A stretch of 6,855 nucleotides of DNA from positions 1 to 6,855 of the forward strand of contig CAMLMF010000132.1 of NCBI GenBank assembly GCA_946480995.1, read 5' to 3'. Below are positions 1 through 5,421 of the stretch, piece after piece; position 1 is the stretch's first letter, and the number at the start of each line of letters is the position of its first letter. A program made the translations under genes and the position numbers. This DNA comes from an uncultured Bdellovibrio sp. (GTDB lineage: Bacteria; Bdellovibrionota; Bdellovibrionia; Bdellovibrionales; Bdellovibrionaceae). Below the pieces are notes generated by a model. That model saw only the letters and a program-made list of their open reading frames with translations, made no database searches and had not been told where the DNA came from.

Positions 1-533
1 CTTAAAGAGAAGCTGTCTGGATTATCACCTTCATAAATGGTGTATTTGGCTAAAGCTCCCAGGCTTAACGTTTTGCCCTCAACCTTTGTGACAGGAATGT
101 CAAAACCGACCATCGGGGCAGAAACTAAATAGCCGATTGAATTAATCATCGCGACACCTGCGCCAAGACCCACATAGCTGTTTTTAATCACGGGAATATC
201 GCCACCAAAATTATATGCGCCTTTTAATAGAAAGTTGTAGCGATCCTGTGTGTCTTCATTGTCATTTTGATAAGTGTTGTGATTGATTTCGACTCCAGCG
301 GAAAATGGAATCATCGGTTGAAAGCCAATGTCTAATCCATACTCAGTGCCAGTGCGACTGGACCCTTCAGGCGAGTTACCTCCTAAGAAGGCAGAGATAT
401 GTGCTTTTAGCTCATCTTGGCTTTGCACCGGGCGGGGTTGCACAAAGGTGTTAGATCCAGTTTCTGTCCATCCTAAAGAGGATATTAACAGAGCAGTTAC
501 AAACGTTCCTAGCGACAGTAGTTGCTTTTTCAT
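1..533 (-). CDS. Exported, probable outer-membrane beta-barrel protein (N-terminal part; cut by the window edge)
   Basis: An open frame runs leftwards from ATG at 533-531 to the window edge without a stop, giving 177 residues of an incomplete protein. It starts MKKQLLSLGTFVTALLISSLG, a basic start plus hydrophobic core typical of a Sec signal peptide, with possible cleavage near residue 21. The mature part is rich in Gly, Asn, Thr and aromatics and has alternating stretches such as YNFLLKGAYNFGG and SYVGLGAGVAMINSIGYLVS, the look of membrane beta strands, so I infer an outer-membrane barrel. An AAAGGAA ribosome binding site lies about 5 bases before the ATG, supporting this start. It is divergent from the acyl-CoA synthetase-like gene, and one copy of a 17-bp repeated motif lies about 50 bp upstream of it. 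No specific family recognised; an unrelated exported beta protein is possible. Confidence 0.75.
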   Translation of the reverse strand, partial: MKKQLLSLGTFVTALLISSLGWTETGSNTFVQPRPVQSQDELKAHISAFLGGNSPEGSSRTGTEYGLDIGFQPMIPFSAGVEINHNTYQNDNEDTQDRYNFLLKGAYNFGGDIPVIKNSYVGLGAGVAMINSIGYLVSAPMVGFDIPVTKVEGKTLSLGALAKYTIYEGDNPDSFSL

Positions 534-580
534 GATGTTTCCTTTCGTTGAATAAAGCGAGTTACTCAGGGTCATGCAAT

Positions 581-597
581 TCAACAAAGCAAAGTGT
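581..597 (+). promoter_or_regulatory. Putative operator copy A (17-bp repeated motif)
   Basis: TCAACAAAGCAAAGTGT matches the sequence at 741-757 at 15 of 17 positions. It lies 48 bp upstream of the ATG of the leftward surface protein gene, where a regulator could act on that promoter. The repeat is seen directly; its role as a binding site is inference. Confidence 0.4.
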
Positions 598-726
598 GTT
601 CCATTGTTTAAAGGACTTCTTTTGTAGCTAAAAACGATTTCACAAATTGGTTGCGGGCGATCTTGGACTAAGAAACATAACACTGGGGTCTTTTGCCACG
701 TAGTAAGTTGGCCTAGTCCCTGTTGA

Positions 727-758
727 AACACAGGTCGGTGTCAACACAGGAAAGTGTT
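727..758 (+). promoter_or_regulatory. Tandem 16-bp direct repeat with internal dyads, putative operator before the ligase
   Basis: Two adjacent 16-base units start at 727 and 743. Both carry AACACAGG followed by three bases and GTGT. The second unit is also an exact dyad, AACAC-N6-GTGTT; the first is a near copy of it. A weaker third unit (AATCTAGG) continues in phase at 759, and AACACTGG at 679 is 48 bases (three periods) upstream. The block ends 27 bases before the ligase ATG, just upstream of its ribosome binding site, so a bound protein could block initiation or early elongation. Unit 2 is part of copy B (741-757) of the 17-bp motif. A repressor or activator site is inferred. Confidence 0.45.
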
Positions 759-774
759 AATCTAGGCAAATTGC

Positions 775-780
775 AGGAGG
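775..780 (+). promoter_or_regulatory. Ribosome binding site fixing the ligase start
   Basis: AGGAGG, a full Shine-Dalgarno match, is separated by TTGTT from ATG at 786. It selects this start over the in-frame TTG at 723, which would add 21 residues and would make the tandem repeat coding. Confidence 0.85.
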
Positions 781-785
781 TTGTT

Positions 786-2474
786 ATGAGCTTTCGTAGT
801 GATTTTGAACAAGCCAGAGATTTTTTAATTCTTCATCGGTCCGACTATAGCTATGCCTACAATAATTTTCAGTGGCCCCATGTTGAAAATTTCAATTGGG
901 CCCTAGATTACTTCGATCCTATGGCCCTGGACAATGATGCCATCGGCTTGTGGATAGTTGATGAAAAAGGCGAGCAGCAAAAATACTCTTTTGATGCTTT
1001 ATCGAAAAGGTCAAACCAAGTTGCGAATTTTCTGCGGAACCTCGGTGTGCAAAAAGGAGATTCGCTTTTCTTATTAATCGAAAACGATGTCGCTTTGTGG
1101 GAACTGATGTTAGGTGCCATGAAAATCGGTGCAGTCCTTGTGCCCAACAATCCCTTGCTGACTCAAGCCGAACTTAAAGATCGTTTAGATCGCGAAAAAG
1201 TTAAATTGATTGCGACCTCAAAGAAGCACGCTGATAAATTCAATGTTTCAGAATCAAGCGTGGCCGCTGTCGTAGTCGATGAGGACGTAGAGGGTTGGGT
1301 TTCTTATTCCTCTTCCTTCAAAGAGAGCATTGAATTCGAACCCTCGGCGCGGGTCAAAGCCACGGATCCGATGGTTCGCTACTTTACCTCCGCCAATACG
1401 GTGAAACCTAGAATCGTGGAACATTCTTACGGAGGATTTCCTATCGGCCATTTGTCGACGATGTATTGGATTGGTCTGCGTCCTGGAGATGTGCATTTAG
1501 GTGTTAACTCTATGGGATGGGCGATGCATGACTGGAATAACTTTATTGTTCCGTGGAATGCTGAAGCGACCATTTTTATTTATAAAGAAGATCGCTTTAG
1601 TGCTAAGGCGATTTTAGAAACTTTAAGCAGCTATCCAATCACGACATTCTGTGCACCGCCAACTGTGTGGCGCATGTTAGTGCAAGAAGACATCGCCTCG
1701 TATCCGGTGCGCTTGCGCGAAGTCGTCAGCACCGGAGAACCACTAAGCGCCGAAATTATTTCCCGTGTGCATCGTTCTTGGGGTTTGTTTGTGCGCGAAG
1801 GTTACGGACAAACCGAAACAGCCACACTTATTGGAATTCCTCCAGAAGAAAAAGGCAGCTTCGGAACAATGGGCAAGGCTTTGCCGGGATTTAAAGTCTC
1901 CTTGCTTAATGCCGAGGGAGCCGAAGGGGACGCTGGGGAAGTTTGTGTGGATATCAAAGATCATCCTTGGGGAGTTGTTTCCGGTCTTGATAGCAGCGCA
2001 CCTTATTATCATACCGCAGATTCAGCTTATTTAGATGAAGGTGGTAATTATACATTCTGTGAACGTATCGACGGTTTATTTAAGTCATCCGACTATCGCA
2101 TCAGTCCGTTTGAGCTAGAATTTGTTCTTAAAGATTATCCAGCGATTCGCGAAGCTGTGGTCATTCCAAGTCCTGATCCTGTGCGGGATGCTGTGCCGAA
2201 AGCATTGATTTCCCTTGTCAAGGGTACTGAACCGACGAAAGAGCTGGCTTTGGATATTATGAATTTTGCGCGTTTAAGATTGTCGCCATTTAAACGCATT
2301 CGTCGTATTGAATTTATGGATATCCCAAAAAATACCAACGGTGAAATTCCGCGCAGTGAGCTGGCGCACATCGAGCGCACCAAAAGGCTTAGCGGAGAAA
2401 CCTCACCCTACGAGTTTTCAGAAGACGATACGAAGATCCGTTTGGATGAGGCGTGGGCTCAAGAGTTACCTTAA
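786..2474 (+). CDS. Acyl-CoA synthetase-like protein (ANL superfamily) with degenerate active-site motifs
   Basis: The 562-residue product has the full length and order of a medium-chain acyl-CoA/acetyl-CoA synthetase. Recognisable family blocks include VEHSYGG (211-217), PITTFCAPPTVWRML (284-298), STGEPL (315-320) and YGQTET (340-345). Family members normally activate a carboxylic acid with ATP and transfer it to CoA in the cytoplasm. Here key motifs are altered. The P-loop SGTTGxPK reads SANTVKPR (202-209), TGD reads TAD (410-412), SGYRI reads SDYRI (435-439), and the A10 motif PKTxSGKIxR reads PKNTNGEIPR (514-523), replacing the catalytic lysine by Glu520. The frame is intact, so this is more likely a diverged or non-catalytic protein than a decayed gene. 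The ATG at 786 is chosen because AGGAGG sits 5 bases upstream; the frame stays open back to a TTG at 723, which has no such site. Acid substrate unknown. Confidence 0.85.
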   Translation: MSFRSDFEQARDFLILHRSDYSYAYNNFQWPHVENFNWALDYFDPMALDNDAIGLWIVDEKGEQQKYSFDALSKRSNQVANFLRNLGVQKGDSLFLLIENDVALWELMLGAMKIGAVLVPNNPLLTQAELKDRLDREKVKLIATSKKHADKFNVSESSVAAVVVDEDVEGWVSYSSSFKESIEFEPSARVKATDPMVRYFTSANTVKPRIVEHSYGGFPIGHLSTMYWIGLRPGDVHLGVNSMGWAMHDWNNFIVPWNAEATIFIYKEDRFSAKAILETLSSYPITTFCAPPTVWRMLVQEDIASYPVRLREVVSTGEPLSAEIISRVHRSWGLFVREGYGQTETATLIGIPPEEKGSFGTMGKALPGFKVSLLNAEGAEGDAGEVCVDIKDHPWGVVSGLDSSAPYYHTADSAYLDEGGNYTFCERIDGLFKSSDYRISPFELEFVLKDYPAIREAVVIPSPDPVRDAVPKALISLVKGTEPTKELALDIMNFARLRLSPFKRIRRIEFMDIPKNTNGEIPRSELAHIERTKRLSGETSPYEFSEDDTKIRLDEAWAQELP

Positions 2475-2485
2475 GATGGAGGGCT

Positions 2486-2513
2486 GCTACGTGGGCTTAT
2501 TAGCGCACGTAGC
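2486..2513. terminator. Inverted repeat between convergent genes; possible weak bidirectional terminator
   Basis: GCTACGTG (2486-2493) and CACGTAGC (2506-2513) are perfect complements. The inner GC/GC pair extends the stem past one G-G mismatch around a TTATTA loop. The structure begins 11 bp after the ligase stop and its loop contains the stop of the opposing gene (2500-2502). No T-tract follows on either strand, so intrinsic termination would be inefficient; it may instead protect 3' ends or work with Rho. Confidence 0.45.
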
Positions 2514-2991
2514 AAGGTGTGGTTCGCAAATTATTTCCCAAGATCAACGACACTATTTGCCCACGGCCGTCGTGGGCAAAGCGAAGCCAGTGTCCATAAT
2601 AATCATCTAAATCAATCTTAATATCTTCACCCAGTCCACTCCATTGGTTCGCATTTTTTTGTAGACCGTATTTTGCCGTGTCGGGAATAGTGAAATTCAT
2701 TTTCAGTCCGTCATCAAAGCCGTTCGAGTTAAAAGTGACCTCTAAAGTTTCAACCCACTGCTGGCTTCCAGAAAATTTTCTTAAGGTGCGCGAGTTGCGC
2801 GTCTTTAAGGTGCACAACATGTGCGGTGCCATTTTGCTAGAGCCTAATGTTTTTGAAATGAAATCGAACATCTCAGGTGTTAATTTTTTAGTCGCCTTGG
2901 GTGCATCATCAATCATCGGAACTTCTTGTGCATTGACTAGGGAATCTGCGAAATAAACGATCGCGGCAATAATAACCATCCAACGAAGCAT
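2500..2991 (-). CDS. Small exported protein of unknown function
   Basis: This 163-residue product starts with a clear signal peptide: a short basic start, a hydrophobic core VIIAAIVYFADSL, and a likely cleavage site after VNA (residue 21), leaving about 142 mature residues. There are no further membrane segments, so a periplasmic or secreted protein is likely. The mature form has only two cysteines, Cys60 and Cys160, about 100 residues apart; they could form a disulfide joining the N-terminal part to the extreme C-terminus. No lipobox is visible. A GGAGGA ribosome binding site about 5 bases before the ATG supports the start. It lies downstream of the DUF4421-like gene on the same strand with a 106-bp gap, and is convergent with the ligase at 25 bp. 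I do not recognise the family and assign no function. Confidence 0.75.
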   Translation of the reverse strand: MLRWMVIIAAIVYFADSLVNAQEVPMIDDAPKATKKLTPEMFDFISKTLGSSKMAPHMLCTLKTRNSRTLRKFSGSQQWVETLEVTFNSNGFDDGLKMNFTIPDTAKYGLQKNANQWSGLGEDIKIDLDDYYGHWLRFAHDGRGQIVSLILGNNLRTTPCYVR

Positions 2992-3005
2992 GTGAATCCT
3001 CCGCT

Positions 3006-3018
3006 AGTGAGTATCACT
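3006..3018. repeat. Short inverted repeat upstream of the small exported protein
   Basis: AGTGA-GTA-TCACT is a perfect 5-bp dyad lying 14 bp upstream of the start codon, next to the ribosome binding site. It could be a small operator or a leader hairpin, but an inverted repeat this short is common by chance. Confidence 0.2.
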
Positions 3019-3097
3019 GGTGCATCTTTCAATGTCGAATTGCGAATATTGATGTGAACCATAAGAGTTTCTTTGTGGACAGAATGTCGTTTAGAAA

Positions 3098-4153
3098 CTA
3101 AAAGCGGGCGCCGTAAAAAAGCTGCAGAGTTAATACAGTTGAATACAGATCAAGCTTGCCAAGGCGTGAGTACAAAACATCGCCAAAGACTCTGCCTCCC
3201 CAGGTTTCGTCCTGTGTGTTGCGTGCGAGTGTAACGCGAAATCCAGCTTTGCCGGAAAGGCCGTAAGTTTGTTCAACATTCCCTTGGCGGTCTTCGCTGA
3301 TTTGTCTTTGCGCCGCGGGACCTATGGAGCCTTGTGCAGAAAAAATTGTATTTTCATTGGCAAGAATCCAACTGTGTCCGTAACCGAAAGTTCTGCCATC
3401 GCTTAATAATGACAACTTGTGCACGTCGGGAAATGTTTGAATCGCGTCAGGTTCTGAACCAATGATGATCTCTTCACCCATATCGATGATTAAGTGATTT
3501 GCAAAGGGCATCACATACCAACTGCCGCCGTTGTATTTCGGAATTTTTGTGTAATCAAAAGCTGCACGGGGATTGTAATCATTCTGATCAAAAACATAAT
3601 AAACATTGACGCCGATATTGTTCACGCTGGCCTTCGGGAATTGTGTGTAGCGTTCGGCTTTGTTGAAAGAAAGCTCATGCACGGGATTTCCGGCATAAAA
3701 GCCTTTGTAAGCTTGATAGTAAATATCCATTGGCTGCTGAAATAGTTGAGTGTGCAGAATATAAGTTTGCTGTTGCGAAGGACCCCGGCGATCAGTTTCT
3801 TCCTTTGGAATTGGCAAAGAAAAAGCTGCCGAAATTTGTGTTCCTTTCCAGCCTGCAGTTAAGCCTAAGCGCGGAGCAAAATTTGGTACAAATGCATAGC
3901 CTTGAACGTCAGGTGCACCCAAATAAAACGAGTACGTGGGAATTTCGAAATACGGGCGCAATAAAAATGGTTTGTGAATTTCCTCAAAGGGGGGCTCCGC
4001 TGCAGGGATTGCCTCTGCTTGATTCTGCGTCGGATTTTCTGTTGCGGGATCTTGCGCAGTCGCAGTGGCTGCCGCCAGAAAAAGACAAAGAAGTAAGCTC
4101 ACCCATTGAGTTCGTTTATTGAGGAAGTGTCTTTTAAAAGTAGCAAGCGGCAT
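3098..4153 (-). CDS. Outer-membrane beta-barrel protein, DUF4421-like
   Basis: The 351-residue product has a 33-residue signal peptide: a long basic n-region with K7, R8, K13 and R14, a core VSLLLCLFLAAA, and likely cleavage ATA|Q. A Pro/Gln/Glu-rich linker (about 35-58) follows. The rest alternates short polar and aromatic strands, such as PRLGLTAGWKGTQISAAFSLPIP and VNNIGVNVYYVF. It ends in LQLFYGARF, whose terminal phenylalanine is the usual signal for outer-membrane insertion by the BAM complex. The opening block FLLRPYFEIPTYSF and the overall design resemble DUF4421 proteins, a family of unknown function; this match is from memory and only moderate. No good ribosome binding site precedes the ATG, but an extended -10 sequence sits 6 bases upstream, suggesting a leaderless message. 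Divergent from pgpA across 175 bp. Confidence 0.75.
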   Translation of the reverse strand: MPLATFKRHFLNKRTQWVSLLLCLFLAAATATAQDPATENPTQNQAEAIPAAEPPFEEIHKPFLLRPYFEIPTYSFYLGAPDVQGYAFVPNFAPRLGLTAGWKGTQISAAFSLPIPKEETDRRGPSQQQTYILHTQLFQQPMDIYYQAYKGFYAGNPVHELSFNKAERYTQFPKASVNNIGVNVYYVFDQNDYNPRAAFDYTKIPKYNGGSWYVMPFANHLIIDMGEEIIIGSEPDAIQTFPDVHKLSLLSDGRTFGYGHSWILANENTIFSAQGSIGPAAQRQISEDRQGNVEQTYGLSGKAGFRVTLARNTQDETWGGRVFGDVLYSRLGKLDLYSTVLTLQLFYGARF

Positions 4154-4159
4154 GCAAGA

Positions 4160-4168
4160 ATTTTAGCA
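4160..4168 (-). promoter_or_regulatory. Extended -10 promoter element, possible leaderless start
   Basis: On the minus strand TGCTAAAAT matches an extended -10 (TGnTATAAT) with one change. It is followed by 6 bases, TCTTGC, and then the ATG of the DUF4421-like gene. At normal spacing transcription would begin at or within a base of the ATG. No -35 match is seen, as is usual for extended -10 promoters. Confidence 0.4.
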
Positions 4169-4306
4169 GAGAACTGTGGACTCGATTAGCTTCTCGAAAC
4201 TCACGATCTGGCTTCTGGAGATTAGTCCTGCTCTAGGGGGATAAGGTCGCATATTTTTTAGAATTGAATTTTCTCGACGCTGATCATTTTGCGTTGCATC
4301 CGAAAA

Positions 4307-4321
4307 AGGTACGGCGTACCT
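4307..4321. promoter_or_regulatory. 15-bp perfect palindrome before pgpA
   Basis: AGGTACG-G-CGTACCT is perfectly symmetric over 15 bases and ends 7 bases before the pgpA ATG, where the ribosome binding site would normally lie. It may be an operator, or an RNA stem of 6 pairs with a 3-base loop affecting translation. Its function is inferred from position only. Confidence 0.35.
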
Positions 4322-4328
4322 CCTAGTC

Positions 4329-4859
4329 ATGCGTAGTTTTTTAAAACAAGTGGCTATTCTTTTTGGTGTTGGTCGGTTTCCGAAAGGTCCGGGTACGGCC
4401 GGGACCTTGGCGACCATTCCTTTGGTTCTTCTTTTGGCAAACTTAGGCCCGATCGTGTACATGGCGGCGGTAATTTTGCTGCTCCCAGTCGGGATTGTCG
4501 CCTGCGAGTTTTATGAGCAGGACAATGGTGGCCATGATCATAAAGAGATCGTAATTGATGAGGTTTTAGGTTTTCTGATTACCATGGTTTGGTTGCCAAT
4601 GACATGGCAGGCCATCGTGATTGGTTTTGTCCTGTTCAGAGTGCTGGACATCACTAAGCCTTTATTCATAGGATATTTAGATAAGAGGATCCAAGGAGGA
4701 CTTGGAGTGATGATTGATGATGTGGCCGCGGGGATAATTGCGAGTCTCATCATGCAAACAATCTACACTCAAACCAATTGGTTGGGCTCTCAAGTTCTGA
4801 TTCACTCCGACGCTGTCGGAGTAAAAAGTCTGTCCCTCTTTTTTAGAGGAATAGTCTAG
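4329..4859 (+). CDS. pgpA: Phosphatidylglycerophosphatase A
   Basis: The 176-residue membrane protein removes phosphate from phosphatidylglycerophosphate to give phosphatidylglycerol in the inner membrane. Family signatures are all present: GPGTAGTL (20-27), the acidic EIVIDEVLGF (73-82), FRVLDITKP (103-111) with D118, and GGLGVMIDDVAAGIIA (123-138), which includes the paired aspartates expected to bind the metal. Hydrophobic segments at about 28-59, 79-105 and 131-147 fit the membrane enzyme. Length is normal for the family. The ATG at 4329 is the first start in frame (a TGA lies at 4281-4283), yet no Shine-Dalgarno is visible; a perfect palindrome occupies that place. It is first of three same-strand genes, and its TAG overlaps the GTG of pncC by one base, implying co-transcription and probably translational coupling. 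Confidence 0.93.
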   Translation: MRSFLKQVAILFGVGRFPKGPGTAGTLATIPLVLLLANLGPIVYMAAVILLLPVGIVACEFYEQDNGGHDHKEIVIDEVLGFLITMVWLPMTWQAIVIGFVLFRVLDITKPLFIGYLDKRIQGGLGVMIDDVAAGIIASLIMQTIYTQTNWLGSQVLIHSDAVGVKSLSLFFRGIV

Positions 4860-5341
4860 TGATCAGAGATGAAAAGCTTCAAGAACTTATTCGTTCCCTT
4901 CGCGACCGAAAACTCACTGTGGGTTTTGCAGAAAGCTGTACTGGAGGTGCACTTTCCGCTTTTTTAACAGAGCAGCCTGGCATATCCGACATCTTTTTAG
5001 GCTCTGTGGTTTCTTACTCTAACGAGGCGAAGGTGGATCTTCTAGGGGTTCGTCGAGACACTCTCATGCAAGAGGGTGCGGTGAGCGAGGAAGTCGCTCG
5101 TCAAATGGCGCACGGAGTGCGTCGACAGCTGAAAACTGATTGGTCTGTGGCAATCACAGGTATCGCAGGTCCGACGGGTGGAACACCCGGAAAGCCAGTA
5201 GGTACTGTATGCTTTGCCATCGCTGGACCAAACTTTGAAGCTTCCGGGAAAGAATTTTTCTCGGGAGATCGCAAAGGCATCCAGCAAGCGTCTGTAGACC
5301 ACGCAGTTTTATGGCTGTGCAAAATTCTCGATGGAAAATAA
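4859..5341 (+). CDS. pncC: Nicotinamide-nucleotide amidase (CinA C-terminal domain, stand-alone)
   Basis: This 160-residue protein is the CinA C-terminal domain alone, the size of the stand-alone E. coli PncC. The enzyme deamidates NMN to nicotinic acid mononucleotide in the cytoplasm, returning NMN released by NAD-dependent DNA ligase and other reactions to NAD synthesis. Signatures are AESCTGG (24-30), containing the conserved Ser26, VVSYSNEAK (50-58) and TGIAGPTGGTPGKPVGTV (100-117). The N-terminal MoCF/pyrophosphatase half found in full-length CinA is absent; the upstream gene is pgpA, so this is not a broken fusion. The start is GTG at 4859, supported by AGAGGA 8 bases upstream inside pgpA. 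The gene lies 80 bp before recA, an arrangement also seen in E. coli and, with full-length cinA, in many other bacteria. Confidence 0.93.
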   Translation: MIRDEKLQELIRSLRDRKLTVGFAESCTGGALSAFLTEQPGISDIFLGSVVSYSNEAKVDLLGVRRDTLMQEGAVSEEVARQMAHGVRRQLKTDWSVAITGIAGPTGGTPGKPVGTVCFAIAGPNFEASGKEFFSGDRKGIQQASVDHAVLWLCKILDGK

Positions 5342-5345
5342 CGCC

Positions 5346-5369
5346 CCTGCAGAAATGATTCTGCACAGG
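5346..5369 (+). repeat. Hairpin at the pncC-recA junction
   Basis: TGCAGAA (5348-5354) and TTCTGCA (5359-5365) form a perfect 7-bp stem with an ATGA loop. Two C-G pairs can extend it across a CA bulge. It starts 4 bases after the pncC stop. No T-run follows, so it is not a normal intrinsic terminator; a processing or stabilising hairpin in a pncC-recA transcript, or an operator near the recA promoter, are options. Confidence 0.4.
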
Positions 5370-5389
5370 CAAACTTAAACACAAAAGTA

Positions 5390-5407
5390 TCGTAGCGATC
5401 GCTGCGA
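5390..5407 (+). promoter_or_regulatory. 18-bp near-perfect palindrome abutting the recA ribosome binding site
   Basis: TCGTAGCGATCGCTGCGA is symmetric except for one T-G pair. Its centre, AGCGATCGCT, is a perfect 10-bp palindrome. As RNA it would form a 7-pair stem with a GAUC loop ending exactly where the ribosome binding site (GAGAGGG, 5408-5414) begins. It could be an operator for recA or a leader hairpin affecting translation. It does not match the LexA sites I know (CTGT-N8-ACAG, GAAC-N4-GTTC or TTAC-N3-GTAA). Confidence 0.4.
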
Positions 5408-5421
5408 GAGAGGGTACAGAA

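Noticed and set aside
328..555. Plus-strand 75-codon frame at the left
   Set aside because: Antisense to the exported protein gene, which has a signal peptide and a good ribosome binding site; no such support on the plus strand.
723..785. TTG start at 723 giving a 583-residue ligase
   Set aside because: No ribosome binding site before 723, while a full AGGAGG sits 5 bases before ATG at 786; the extra 21 residues overlap the tandem repeats and do not look like the family's N-terminus.
786..2474. Calling the ligase a pseudogene
   Set aside because: No frameshift or internal stop, full length and a good ribosome binding site; motif changes alone fit a diverged functional protein better than decay.
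2486..2513. Standard intrinsic terminator for the ligase
   Set aside because: The stem is good but no T-run follows on either strand, so it was listed only as a weak possible terminator.
4163..4462. Minus-strand 99-codon frame over the pgpA start
   Set aside because: It is a shadow of pgpA and the divergent promoter region; pgpA has unmistakable family motifs and the frame has no recognisable features.
5342..5421. LexA/SOS box upstream of recA
   Set aside because: Searched by eye for CTGT-N8-ACAG, GAAC-N4-GTTC, GTTC-N7-GTTC and TTAC-N3-GTAA; none present. The symmetric element at 5390-5407 is not a known LexA site.
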